A stretch of DNA of 64,000 bases, taken from contig NZ_AFIG01000001.1 of the NCBI RefSeq assembly GCF_000214595.1, positions 1,468,382-1,532,381 on the forward strand. The letters run 5' to 3'. The stretch comes from Methylophaga thalassica MP (lineage in GTDB: Bacteria > Pseudomonadota > Gammaproteobacteria > Nitrosococcales > Methylophagaceae). The translations under genes were made by a program, and so were the position numbers. The notes under the pieces were generated by a model. It searched no databases and had not been told where the DNA came from. It saw nothing but the letters and a program-made list of their open reading frames with translations. Below are positions 18,637 through 27,451 of this stretch, in pieces (the first letter of the stretch is position 1; each line of letters opens with the position of its first letter).

Positions 18637-19641
18637 GTGACAAGTAAACTCTCTAAACATCCACACATCTCCTCTGATTTATTAAATCAATGGCAAACTA
18701 TTATGGATATTCTATCCGTGATCATGGATGTACCCATCGCTTTAATTATGAGGTATCAAACAGCTCACTTTAGCGTATATGTCAAAAATGACGATCAAGG
18801 TAATCCATTTGACATAGGCGAGATTGTTGAAAACGGCACTGGAAGCTATTGTGAATCTGTCATAAACGACGATAATCCGATACTTATTCCAAATGCATTG
18901 TTAGATGAAAAGTGGGTAAACGCACCTGAAATTGAGATGGGACTGATTAATTATCTCGGCTTCCCGCTTCGATGGCCTAACGGAGATGCTTTTGGCACCA
19001 TTTGCATTCTGAACACAGAGGCTGTTTCTTATTCTGAGAAGCAACAGCAACTCATGCTTCAAATCAAAAACATTGTGGAGTCTAATTTAGAATTGCTTGA
19101 GAAAAATCAGCAATTAGAAGTCCTTTCAAATAATTTGCAATACCTCGCTAATACCGATGACTTGACCGGGATCTGGAACAGAAGAGCCTTCATACACGAA
19201 AGTAATAAAGAGTTACAACGTACAATGAGAAGTAACCATAATACTTGTCTGTTGATGATGGATATTGATGACTTCAAAGTTATCAACGATGCCTTTGGAC
19301 ATGAAGTGGGTGATGAAGTCCTTAAATTATTTAGTCATTCGATTCAGGCGGCAAAAAGACCTTACGACGTTTTTGGACGTATTGGTGGTGAAGAGTTTGC
19401 TGTTTTACTTCCTGAAACGACACTGAAACAAGCCATGTTGTTAGCTGAACGTTTACGTAAAAAAGTGGCCGCCATTTTTTACTACACTGGAGGGAACGAC
19501 ATCAGTATTACGGTCAGCATTGGTGCTTATGAACTCAAAGATGATGAGACCAATATCTTAGTCGCACTAAATAAAGCAGATAAATTACTTTACGCTGCCA
19601 AACACGCGGGGAAAAATACCGTTATGGCAGAGGCATTATGA
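18637..19641 (+). CDS. GAF-GGDEF diguanylate cyclase
   Basis: About 334 residues from the GTG at 18637, chosen because AAGGA lies 6 nt upstream; a TTG at 18619 is also in frame. The N-terminal GAF-like domain (about residues 15-150) is soluble. A short coiled linker leads to the GGDEF domain, with active-site GGEEF and an RPYD inhibitory site five residues before it. It should make cyclic di-GMP and be product-inhibited. The last 6 bases overlap the convergent DUF3080 gene. Confidence 0.88.
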   Translation: MTSKLSKHPHISSDLLNQWQTIMDILSVIMDVPIALIMRYQTAHFSVYVKNDDQGNPFDIGEIVENGTGSYCESVINDDNPILIPNALLDEKWVNAPEIEMGLINYLGFPLRWPNGDAFGTICILNTEAVSYSEKQQQLMLQIKNIVESNLELLEKNQQLEVLSNNLQYLANTDDLTGIWNRRAFIHESNKELQRTMRSNHNTCLLMMDIDDFKVINDAFGHEVGDEVLKLFSHSIQAAKRPYDVFGRIGGEEFAVLLPETTLKQAMLLAERLRKKVAAIFYYTGGNDISITVSIGAYELKDDETNILVALNKADKLLYAAKHAGKNTVMAEAL

Positions 19642-20709
19642 ATTAACGCCTGGCTGCATGCCACACTGTTTCAGCAAGTGCTGCCAGGATTTAGTGTGCA
19701 ACTGAATTGCTGTCTGTAACTTTTGCCAGATGCCGGAGCTTGACTGAGTATCAAGATACGTCCGTTGATAGTGTTGGAATTCATCAGATGCCTTACTCTC
19801 ACCCTGTAGAACAGCCAACTTATCCAGTAGAGGGAAAATAGATTCCCCCTGCTGACTCACGCTCGCCAGATATGGTTGGACTTTTGCGATATAAATATTG
19901 AAGAAGAATGAACGTAGGATCTCGGCTTGAGGAGTAACTCGCTGCTTATAACAAAGAGGTTTTTGTATCAGCCTTTTATCGATAATGCGTGTTGCCTCAT
20001 TTAACCTAAGCGTCAACAACTGGGCACTTTTTAACAGCTTCCCTGCAACATGTGAATATAGCCATTGCTGTTGTATCGTTCCTAAATGATCCAGATTGAT
20101 GTCGAATTTTTTATTATCTATCTGTTTTTTTATATCCACCAGAGCCTGCAGTCCCGTTCTTATTGTATTAATCGAGTTCGCATCAACGGGTAAATAACCT
20201 TTTGAATACGTCATCAACTGCTCTATTTCTTCTGTCGACCATATTGCATTCCAGAAAACGGCCGGTAATACAGCACTTTTCTTTGCTATGGCTTGCTGAA
20301 GAATATGAGTTGTTTTTTTATCATCAGTAGTCGCCAGGCATTGTTTGGCAGACTCTATAAACCGCACCTCATAACGGAGACGGTTTATAGGTAGCATCAC
20401 ACGACCTAAAATTGAGTTGCGTTCAGCCACTACAACCTGTAACTCACATCCATAAAAAGATAAAAATTCCAGCATGTTTACATCTATCTCTGGAATGCTC
20501 AGTGTTCTTTCTTTTTTGTCAGGTAACTTTGTTAACACTGGTGCTGCTGGAGCAGGCAGATCTTGCTCTAATACTCTGGCGAGCCGAACCAGATATTCAT
20601 CCATCATTGATTCTGGTTGACTGAATGGATCACACGAAGTCAGTAAAAAAACCAGCGCCAAGACAAATACACACTTTATGCTCAACATAGGAAACCGTAA
20701 TGCAATCAT
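19636..20709 (-). CDS. DUF3080-like lipoprotein
   Basis: A 357-residue protein with a lipoprotein signal (lipobox LTSC, Cys26). The segment MLEFLSFYGCELQVVVAERN and following GRVM resembles the DUF3080 family of gammaproteobacterial lipoproteins of unknown role; this assignment is from memory of the motif. The rest is helical. AAGGG precedes the ATG. It follows the sensor gene with 55 nt between, so co-transcription is possible. Confidence 0.72.
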   Translation of the reverse strand: MIALRFPMLSIKCVFVLALVFLLTSCDPFSQPESMMDEYLVRLARVLEQDLPAPAAPVLTKLPDKKERTLSIPEIDVNMLEFLSFYGCELQVVVAERNSILGRVMLPINRLRYEVRFIESAKQCLATTDDKKTTHILQQAIAKKSAVLPAVFWNAIWSTEEIEQLMTYSKGYLPVDANSINTIRTGLQALVDIKKQIDNKKFDINLDHLGTIQQQWLYSHVAGKLLKSAQLLTLRLNEATRIIDKRLIQKPLCYKQRVTPQAEILRSFFFNIYIAKVQPYLASVSQQGESIFPLLDKLAVLQGESKASDEFQHYQRTYLDTQSSSGIWQKLQTAIQLHTKSWQHLLKQCGMQPGVNS

Positions 20710-20764
20710 TCAATACCCTTGTATGGGGAGTAATGATGCTAAGAAAGTCAATTAATAGCGTAAA

Positions 20765-22585
20765 TTACTCAGTGATATCCTGATGCGTACCAAACATCAG
20801 AAGAGGCAAACCTTCATCCGTTCTGGAAAATAACTTTCCTCTGCTGAAGATATATCTCCACGAACCATTTCGATGACGCATGCGTGTTGTCATTTCAAAA
20901 TAATCTGTCTCACCTTTAAAGTGCCGTTGTAACTCTTCTTCTACAGCAAGACTATCATCTGGATGGCAGAAATTTCTCCAGGTATCAATCGTGGTAGGCA
21001 TTAACTCGGATAATTTATAACCAATCATCTCTGACCAGCGCTCGTTGTATATGGCATCACCTGTTTGAATATTCCACTCCCAACTACCCAACCTAGCACC
21101 TTCTAACAGATTTTCTAAACGCCAGATTTTTTCACGTAATTGCAGATCAACATCATGCCGCTCTGTCACATCAGCCGAGAATCCAATCATACTTAGTGGA
21201 TTATCCAATGCATCCCGTTCCACTGAAAAGCTGGAGTGAATATGACGAATATGATTATTTACAACGATTTTAAATACGAGCTCAAACCTTTCTTCAAATT
21301 GAGCAGCCTTGGCTAATGCCAGCAATACACGCTCACGATCATCTTCATGTAGGATCTGCTGCCATTCTGAATATGTTCCATGAAATTTATCCGGCTCTAA
21401 TCCATAAATAGAAAGCATTCTTTTATCCAGATAGACTTTATCAGTATTTAGATCCCACTCCATCAGTCCCAGATTAGCAGCATTAGCAGCTAGCTCTAAG
21501 TGTTGCATTAGTGTTTTCTTTTGCTGATTTGCTTTAACAGCTTCTCGTTGAGCATAACCACGCTCTCTTGATAAAAAAGAGATGAAATAGAAAAGAAATC
21601 CACCGAAAAGGGTGAGGATGATAGCAATAAAAATAGGAAGAAAACGTTCTGATAAAGTCTGAAAGCCAACGTGGCTATACACAACAAGCTGCCATGGCCT
21701 ACCAGCCACATTTAAATCGTACGTATGCTTGAATCCTCTGTAGTTAGCATCCACCGAAAGAAATGACTGTTGACTTGCTGAATTGCTATAAAGTAATCCA
21801 CCATCATTCTCACCCACATCATAGATTTCAAAACCAAGTTGCTTCTGTCCCAGGCCTAAAATACCCTGCATCAGATCATCGACTCTAAAACTGCCGAATA
21901 CGAACCCTTTCAATGCTTGTTTACGATCCGCTAGAGTACTCAGCGTTTTATTCTGCTGATAAATAGGTATATACATTTGAAAACCAAACTGAGCAGCTTG
22001 ATTTGTCTGATGCGCCACAGTCACTCTTCCGGTAGTTACGGCCTGATTAATATCTACTGCTAACTCCATGGCTCTTCGATGCGCAGGCTCGGATAACAGA
22101 TCAAAACCTAAGGCAAGTTTATTGCGCCAGTCAAAAGGTTCTATATATACGATAGGACTATATTGTTTATGCTGCCCCTGAGTTTTGATACTGTAGTTTG
22201 GAATACCTTGTGAACGTATCATTTGAATATGTTCCGAAAAGGACTCTGAAGGCACTATCTCACAATAGCCAAGCGCTTGAATCCCAGGAAAATATATTTG
22301 TAGCTGAATCGTATCAGCAAAATGTCTCCAATCATTCCTTGTCACTTCATCACTTGCATCAAACAATGCCTTGGCACTTTGAAGTGCTAAGGCATAATCA
22401 TGCATCCGTTCTGAAATCGCATTGGCAAGATCGCGTGATTCATAAGTAAAACGTTGTATTGCTTGATTATGGAAGAAAGAGAAAGAAAGATAGCAGGCAG
22501 AGACACTAAGAATAAACCACAAAAATAATGCGACCCATGCTGATGATGGGTGCTTTTTTGTGTATTTGGAAAAAAGGTTTTCCAT
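20765..22585 (-). CDS. Membrane CHASE-PAS-PAS sensor protein without an output domain
   Basis: A 606-residue protein: membrane helix (about 16-38), periplasmic CHASE domain (about 70-280, with FPGIQALGYCEIVP), second helix (about 318-338), then two cytoplasmic PAS/PAC modules. It stops directly after the second PAC motif (GTHQDITE), where such proteins normally continue into a GGDEF, EAL or kinase domain. Only 55 nt separate its end from the next gene, so no hidden output domain follows. It may signal through a partner or be a truncated cyclase. The SD-like GGAG lies 14 nt before the ATG. Confidence 0.82.
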   Translation of the reverse strand: MENLFSKYTKKHPSSAWVALFLWFILSVSACYLSFSFFHNQAIQRFTYESRDLANAISERMHDYALALQSAKALFDASDEVTRNDWRHFADTIQLQIYFPGIQALGYCEIVPSESFSEHIQMIRSQGIPNYSIKTQGQHKQYSPIVYIEPFDWRNKLALGFDLLSEPAHRRAMELAVDINQAVTTGRVTVAHQTNQAAQFGFQMYIPIYQQNKTLSTLADRKQALKGFVFGSFRVDDLMQGILGLGQKQLGFEIYDVGENDGGLLYSNSASQQSFLSVDANYRGFKHTYDLNVAGRPWQLVVYSHVGFQTLSERFLPIFIAIILTLFGGFLFYFISFLSRERGYAQREAVKANQQKKTLMQHLELAANAANLGLMEWDLNTDKVYLDKRMLSIYGLEPDKFHGTYSEWQQILHEDDRERVLLALAKAAQFEERFELVFKIVVNNHIRHIHSSFSVERDALDNPLSMIGFSADVTERHDVDLQLREKIWRLENLLEGARLGSWEWNIQTGDAIYNERWSEMIGYKLSELMPTTIDTWRNFCHPDDSLAVEEELQRHFKGETDYFEMTTRMRHRNGSWRYIFSRGKLFSRTDEGLPLLMFGTHQDITE

Positions 22586-22854
22586 TACTGGGAGTCAACT
22601 CCTTAAAGCGAAACATGTAAAGTCAAGCTTCGTCCCTATAAAAATCAAGTTAATACATCAACTTACAGCTTCTACGTCAATTGATAATAGCACACGAGCC
22701 AGTGTTGAAGGATATTCCCTGAATTAAGCTCAACATTTTCATCATTCTGTCATACACCGGAGCATAAACTACAAGTGACAGTTATGACCGTGTCTTTTGC
22801 TTTGCCGTTAGAATGATCAGTATCCGCTTATTATCTTGACAGATGAAAATATTT
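22586..22854. other. Intergenic region before the cold-shock gene, no gene seen
   Basis: This stretch between the sensor gene and the csp promoter is AT-rich and contains no convincing coding frame, RNA gene or repeat. A second TTGACA at 22836 has no matching -10 element. Confidence 0.5.
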
Positions 22855-22883
22855 TTGACACGGCCCTATATTGTCTATACATT
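22855..22883 (+). promoter_or_regulatory. Putative sigma-70 promoter of the cold-shock gene
   Basis: TTGACA (22855-22860), a 17-bp spacer and TACATT (22878-22883). It would give an untranslated leader of roughly 150 nt, similar to the long leaders of cspA-type mRNAs. A small hairpin (22995-23013, AAGTCTC/GGGACTT) lies in the leader. Confidence 0.55.
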
Positions 22884-23043
22884 GAACATAGCTTGAAAGT
22901 TGATCTGAATATTTATTTTTCATTTCGAAGCATTACCATCAGTAGCTCGTCCTGTTTGTTAATAAGTACTCTGCACACTTCCAGCTATACCAAAAAGTCT
23001 CAATTTGGGACTTCAATTATTTATTAAGAAATTAGGATTATTT

Positions 23044-23250
23044 ATGTCTACAACTACTGGTACTGTTAAATGGTTTAACGAAGCTAAAGGTTTTGGTTTT
23101 ATTGAACAAGAGTCTGGCCCAGACGTTTTTGCTCATTTCAGCCAAATCAAAGGTGACGGTTTCAGAACCCTGAATGAAGGTCAACGTGTTGAGTTCACTG
23201 TAACTCAAGGTGCTAAAGGCCCTCAAGCAGAAAACATTACTGCTCTGTAA
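23044..23250 (+). CDS. Cold-shock domain protein (CspA family)
   Basis: A 68-residue single cold-shock domain binding single-stranded RNA/DNA. RNP1 is KGFGFIE and RNP2 VFAHF; WFN and the C-terminal GPQAENI are conserved. The frame is open upstream to 23005, but the ATG at 23044 gives the standard N-terminus ([12 protein letters not shown]). The long leader suggests post-transcriptional control by temperature, as known for cspA. A strong terminator follows. Confidence 0.95.
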   Translation: MSTTTGTVKWFNEAKGFGFIEQESGPDVFAHFSQIKGDGFRTLNEGQRVEFTVTQGAKGPQAENITAL

Positions 23251-23273
23251 GACATTTGTTTACAGAAAAGAAG

Positions 23274-23304
23274 AAAAGCCTCGTTTTTACGAGGCTTTTT
23301 TTTT
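23274..23304 (+). terminator. Rho-independent terminator of the cold-shock gene
   Basis: A 10-bp stem AAAAGCCTCG / CGAGGCTTTT with a 6-nt loop and a run of T. It may also act for the convergent SDR gene because of the A run on its left side. Confidence 0.93.
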
Positions 23305-23313
23305 GCCTGCTCT

Positions 23314-24048
23314 TTAGATAGTCTCAATCACATTTCTGGCAAAACTCTCGTACTCAGCCCAAAGTTGTTGTGCTTTACTATCTGGAAACACATGAGGTTC
23401 ACCCACCTCTAAAGCATTGATAATAGCCTCAGCAACAACAGTTGCAGGTTCAGCATCTACTAGTCCTATTGACTTTGCCATATCAGTAGCCACAGGACCA
23501 GGATGTACACTTAATACAACCGTTTTTTGCTTACTCAATTCATGTCTTATGGCTTGAGTTAATGAATAGGCCGCCGCTTTTGAAGCGGCATAAGTCGCAA
23601 ACTCGGGAACACTTCTCAAAGACGCAATTGAATTTAGTTGCACGAATGCACCGCCACCATTTTGCTTAAGCAATGGGGCGAACGCCTGAGCCATTCTGAC
23701 TAATCCAAACACATTAATATCAAACTCGTGTTGCAGTGAATCAATAGCTGACATGGCCAGAGGATTTGAGCCATTCAAAATCCCAGCATTATTAATAACT
23801 AAGTCTACGTCTTGTGCATTGGCGGCAGCAGCAAAAATAGAATTAGGTTCGTTGAGATCGAGAAATATAGGCGTTACTCGGTCAATAAACCGTGTTTCTA
23901 AATCAGCTACTGTGCTGAGGTCTCTAACAGCAAGATAGACTTTCTCTACACCATAATTGAGTAATGTTTCAGCAATAGCTTTGCCAATACCTCTGTTTGC
24001 TCCGGTGATAAAGACGACTCGATGTTTCAGTGTAAATGGGCTATTCAT
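23314..24048 (-). CDS. Short-chain dehydrogenase/reductase
   Basis: A 244-residue classical SDR. The cofactor motif TGANRGIGKA is at the N-terminus, NNAG in the middle, and the catalytic Ser, Tyr and Lys are visible in NSIAS and YAASK. An Arg in the glycine motif and after the second strand (AVRDL) suggests NADPH use. Substrate unknown. It is a single gene with TAGGAA before the ATG. Confidence 0.88.
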   Translation of the reverse strand: MNSPFTLKHRVVFITGANRGIGKAIAETLLNYGVEKVYLAVRDLSTVADLETRFIDRVTPIFLDLNEPNSIFAAAANAQDVDLVINNAGILNGSNPLAMSAIDSLQHEFDINVFGLVRMAQAFAPLLKQNGGGAFVQLNSIASLRSVPEFATYAASKAAAYSLTQAIRHELSKQKTVVLSVHPGPVATDMAKSIGLVDAEPATVVAEAIINALEVGEPHVFPDSKAQQLWAEYESFARNVIETI

Positions 24049-24174
24049 GTGGTATTCCTAGAGTGAATTATTCACTTTGCTGACTGATATAAACGAGTAA
24101 AGTTCAGCATCTAAATTTGCCTTATTAAAAGCAGTCAAATACATTGTGTCCGAGATAATTAACAAAGGCATCAC

Positions 24175-25473
24175 ATGGATATCGAGCATTATCAAACAGT
24201 CATAGAGCAATTCTTAACCCAGCTAATGCACTGGTTAAGCAGTCCAAAATTCTATTCACAAATCGGCTTGATTGTATTGGCAATACTCATCGGGTTATCG
24301 ATTAATCGATTTTTACGCAATCTGTCACCACTACTCAGACAAATGCCTACCGAAGGTCCTATTCTCCAATTGAGGCAAGGAATTTATAGGCTGAGAGAAT
24401 TGATCTTGCCGCTTATGCTGGTGCTCTCACTATCAGTAGCCAACGATATCAGCATGGCTGTTGTTGGTCAGGCTTGGTTAGTTAAGCTTAGCTTGAGTTT
24501 AGCGGTCATCTTTATGCTCTATACCATCATTACGCGATTTGTAGAAAAACAACTTTTTAGAAAGCTAGCGCTCTGGTTTATTTTACCCATTGCCGTGTTA
24601 CACATATTCGGCTGGTTAGATGAGGTAGTGGCTTATCTCGAAACCATCTCATTACAAATTGGTAACTTTGAAATCTCAGCCTATGGTGTTGCCAGGGTAC
24701 TGATTTTTGGTTCAGTCCTATTCTGGTTAGGACGCCTTTCCAATAATGCTGGTCAACAGATCATTCGAAACCAGCATGATCTGGATATAGGCACAAGAGA
24801 GGTCTTCGCCAAACTGTTTCAGGTGGCTCTATTCTTTGTGGTTTTCCTGTTACTACTTCAAATAATGGGAATTAATCTGACGGCGCTTGCTGTGTTTGGT
24901 GGTGCGCTTGGTGTCGGACTTGGCTTTGGATTACAGGCCATAGCATCAAATTTTATTTCCGGAATCATCCTTCTTTTGGATCGCTCACTTAGTGTAGGTG
25001 ATTTTGTTGAAATGGAAGATGGTCGTCGTGGCACTATCCGTGAACTTAATATGCGATCAACTACACTGGAAACCTATGATGGTAAAGATATTATGGTGCC
25101 AAATGAGCAATTCATCACTACTAGCTTTACTAACTGGACACATAAAAACATCAAGCAACGCTACTCTTTAGAATTCCAAGTTGCCTATAAGACGGATCTC
25201 CACCTGTTGTTTGATCTCGTTCGTGGCATAGTCGCCAGCCATCCTCAAGTTATCAGCGGTGATGATATCCCACTGGAAGAAAGACCAGATGCCGAAATAA
25301 AAGGCTTTGCTGACTCAGGTATCGATATTCTGGTTGAGTTCTGGATGGAAGGGATTGATGATGGACCTAACCGGGTCGGTGCAGATTTACTATTGATGAT
25401 CTGGGATACTCTCAGACAGAACAATATAGAAATTCCGTTCCCACAACGTGAAATTAAAATTATCAATAACTAA
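24175..25473 (+). CDS. MscS-family mechanosensitive ion channel
   Basis: A 432-residue inner-membrane protein. Four to five N-terminal helices precede the pore helix (GGALGVGLGFGLQAIASNFI, about residues 242-261), which has the Gly/Ala packing pattern of MscS TM3. The beta domain follows with FVEMEDGRRGTI and VPNEQFI, and a C-terminal alpha/beta cap. Such channels release solutes on hypo-osmotic shock, relevant for an ectoine-using halophile. It is larger than E. coli MscS. Confidence 0.92.
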   Translation: MDIEHYQTVIEQFLTQLMHWLSSPKFYSQIGLIVLAILIGLSINRFLRNLSPLLRQMPTEGPILQLRQGIYRLRELILPLMLVLSLSVANDISMAVVGQAWLVKLSLSLAVIFMLYTIITRFVEKQLFRKLALWFILPIAVLHIFGWLDEVVAYLETISLQIGNFEISAYGVARVLIFGSVLFWLGRLSNNAGQQIIRNQHDLDIGTREVFAKLFQVALFFVVFLLLLQIMGINLTALAVFGGALGVGLGFGLQAIASNFISGIILLLDRSLSVGDFVEMEDGRRGTIRELNMRSTTLETYDGKDIMVPNEQFITTSFTNWTHKNIKQRYSLEFQVAYKTDLHLLFDLVRGIVASHPQVISGDDIPLEERPDAEIKGFADSGIDILVEFWMEGIDDGPNRVGADLLLMIWDTLRQNNIEIPFPQREIKIINN

Positions 25474-25490
25474 ACATCAATAACATTTCC

Positions 25491-25526
25491 AACACCAAAA
25501 TGCTTGCGCGCAAGCATTTTAGTGTT
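25491..25526 (+). terminator. Palindromic hairpin after the MscS gene
   Basis: A nearly perfect palindrome centred on GCTTGCGCGCAAGC, extending to AACAC/GTGTT, with one non-Watson-Crick position. The T tract after it is weak, so it is a probable terminator only. Confidence 0.6.
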
Positions 25527-25580
25527 ACTATTTTGCTATGGATTATCTAATCACTGAATCGCTTTTTTTGGGAGGTATTT

Positions 25581-25967
25581 ATGAAATATACAGCTATCAT
25601 TGCTCCCTTGATCGTCATTACGGTTATCCTATTGAATCAAACCTTTGCTGAAGATGGGCAACTACATAGCGAAGCGAATTTTACCAAGCCTGCAGAAAAA
25701 TTAGCTGAAAGTTGTTACCAGCACTGGCTAACGTTAAACTGGACGCTGACAAATTCTGAAGTGTTAGCAAGCAATAATAAATCCTTCAATGACGGCATAA
25801 AAAAAGTCTGTCAGGCCAGAGCCGAACTTTTTTTCGAAGGCTATGAGATAAAGCCATTTATCTCAGCTGATGCTCAACACGAAGTATTCCCACTGGTTTT
25901 TCGCCCCAATGTTGATGAGATCAAGTCGCAAATTCGTATCAATCTTCCGAAACTCAGATTAATATAA
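25581..25967 (+). CDS. Small secreted protein of unknown function
   Basis: A 128-residue protein with a signal peptide (cleavage near TFA, residue 23). The mature part is mainly helical with two cysteines (in ESCYQHW and KKVCQAR) that could pair. No family recognised. A strong GGGAGG site precedes the ATG. The 220 nt after it contain no gene. Confidence 0.68.
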   Translation: MKYTAIIAPLIVITVILLNQTFAEDGQLHSEANFTKPAEKLAESCYQHWLTLNWTLTNSEVLASNNKSFNDGIKKVCQARAELFFEGYEIKPFISADAQHEVFPLVFRPNVDEIKSQIRINLPKLRLI

Positions 25968-26187
25968 TTAGTCTAAGATACTATATATCGTTTATTATCA
26001 TTTATTCACTTTTTCGAGCGTCATTAGAGACAACAGAACTGAGAATAAATCCGATTTGCGTTACTCGAGTTACACTCTATAATTGACGCAATTGATAAAA
26101 CAATAAACAACACTTTAACCGTACTGCGAATGTACCTCTATTGCATCGTAGCAAAGGTAATAAGCAAAAAAATTAAGGAATCAACGA

Positions 26188-26649
26188 ATGTCAAATTTTG
26201 ATAACTTGAGACTCGATAATCAGCTGTGTTTTGCTTTGTACACTGCTACCAATAGCATCACACGTTTTTATCGCAGCTTGTTGAACGACTATGACCTGAC
26301 TTATCCCCAATACCTTGTTCTGGTCGTATTATGGGAAAAAGATGGTATCGCTATCAAGGATGTTATGCGACAACTCAAATTAGACTCTGGCACATTATCA
26401 CCCATAATTAAACGTCTTCAATCAGCAGAGTTGGTGGAAAAAGTTCGCACCGATGAAGATGAACGAGTTGTTCGTTTATTTCTAACAGATAAAGCTAAGC
26501 AGCTAGAGCCACTCATTGCAGAGGTTCAAACTAAAGTCGCTTGTAAAACAGATCTTTCATCGTCTGAGTTTTTTGAGCTGCTGAGCACGCTTAACGAATT
26601 AACTAACAGTCTTAATAAGCGTGAAGAAGCAGCAGAGAAAGTGCTTTAA
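26188..26649 (+). CDS. ohrR: OhrR-type MarR-family peroxide-sensing repressor
   Basis: A 153-residue winged-helix regulator. The N-terminal LDNQLCFALYTATNSITRFY with Cys14, plus Tyr28 and Tyr39, matches the peroxide-sensing site of OhrR. A second cysteine, Cys119 (VACKTD), sits where two-Cys OhrR proteins have the resolving cysteine. The DNA-binding wing contains DEDERVV. OhrR normally represses the organic hydroperoxide reductase gene ohr, but no ohr is next to it here. The target is therefore unknown. Confidence 0.82.
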   Translation: MSNFDNLRLDNQLCFALYTATNSITRFYRSLLNDYDLTYPQYLVLVVLWEKDGIAIKDVMRQLKLDSGTLSPIIKRLQSAELVEKVRTDEDERVVRLFLTDKAKQLEPLIAEVQTKVACKTDLSSSEFFELLSTLNELTNSLNKREEAAEKVL

Positions 26650-26653
26650 ACTC

Positions 26654-27436
26654 TTATTTAATTAACGCTTTTGTCAGTTTAGATAATAGCCAAAGCGTTA
26701 ACAACGGCATCAATAACATCAATAAAACAAATTCAGCAAGTAGATACACGGCTGCATGGACAGCACGATCTGCTTGCTGTCTTATTTGCTGAAGCTTTGA
26801 TTCAATATCCAATTTACCTTTTAAGCTATCAAACCAGCCTTTAGGTTGTTCTTGCTCACGATTCGTTAAAGTCTCTACCTCATTCTGAGTAGTCTGCAAT
26901 ACCATGACAGCCTCATCTCTTTGTGACTGCATTAATCCCTGAAGTGTACCGCTGAACATAACAGACACTGGAATCAATAAGCGTAGAACAGATAAAAACA
27001 ACACCGTTTTTAATAAAATGCGTTTTTGTTTAACCCCCACCATCGATGACAATGTTGCTATTGCTGCAATCAACACCAACACGATGATTCCGACCCGGAA
27101 ACCCCATTGATCAGATAGAAACAAAATTATCTGCTGAATACCTAATGAGGCTGAGGCGGTTAATAAAATAGTGGAAAACTGCTCTATTAGATCATTCAAT
27201 GGGTCCAGAATTTGTCCTGGTGCAAGAGTCAATCCCACCCCCATAGGTTCAATAGAAACTTCTGTACCCTGAGCTACCGATATCACCCCATTTAAACCAC
27301 GAGCGATGGCATATACACTAAGTGTCACTGCCATCATCTGTTTGATTTGATGGTCAGTAGACAGTGTAACGGGAAAGCAAGCCAATCCTAAACAAATAAA
27401 CAGCATCAGAAATGTATAGCGATATTTGTTTAGCAT
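26654..27436 (-). CDS. Membrane protein of unknown function
   Basis: About 260 residues from the ATG at 27436, chosen because GTGAG lies 7 nt upstream; a GTG at 27448 is also in frame. There are roughly five to six hydrophobic helices. A polar, Gln/Glu-rich, probably coiled segment (about residues 180-220) precedes the last helix pair. No family recognised. It starts right after the diguanylate cyclase gene, so the two are likely co-transcribed. Confidence 0.7.
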   Translation of the reverse strand: MLNKYRYTFLMLFICLGLACFPVTLSTDHQIKQMMAVTLSVYAIARGLNGVISVAQGTEVSIEPMGVGLTLAPGQILDPLNDLIEQFSTILLTASASLGIQQIILFLSDQWGFRVGIIVLVLIAAIATLSSMVGVKQKRILLKTVLFLSVLRLLIPVSVMFSGTLQGLMQSQRDEAVMVLQTTQNEVETLTNREQEQPKGWFDSLKGKLDIESKLQQIRQQADRAVHAAVYLLAEFVLLMLLMPLLTLWLLSKLTKALIK

Positions 27437-27451
27437 CAGCAATCTCACTTA

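Noticed and set aside
20765-20830. Frameshift hiding an output domain of the CHASE-PAS protein
   Set aside because: Only 55 nt remain before the next gene, too little for any output domain in any frame.
22836-23027. Small plus-strand frame of 63 codons in the cold-shock leader
   Set aside because: It has a poor start context, low-complexity Ser-rich sequence and overlaps the likely promoter and leader of csp.
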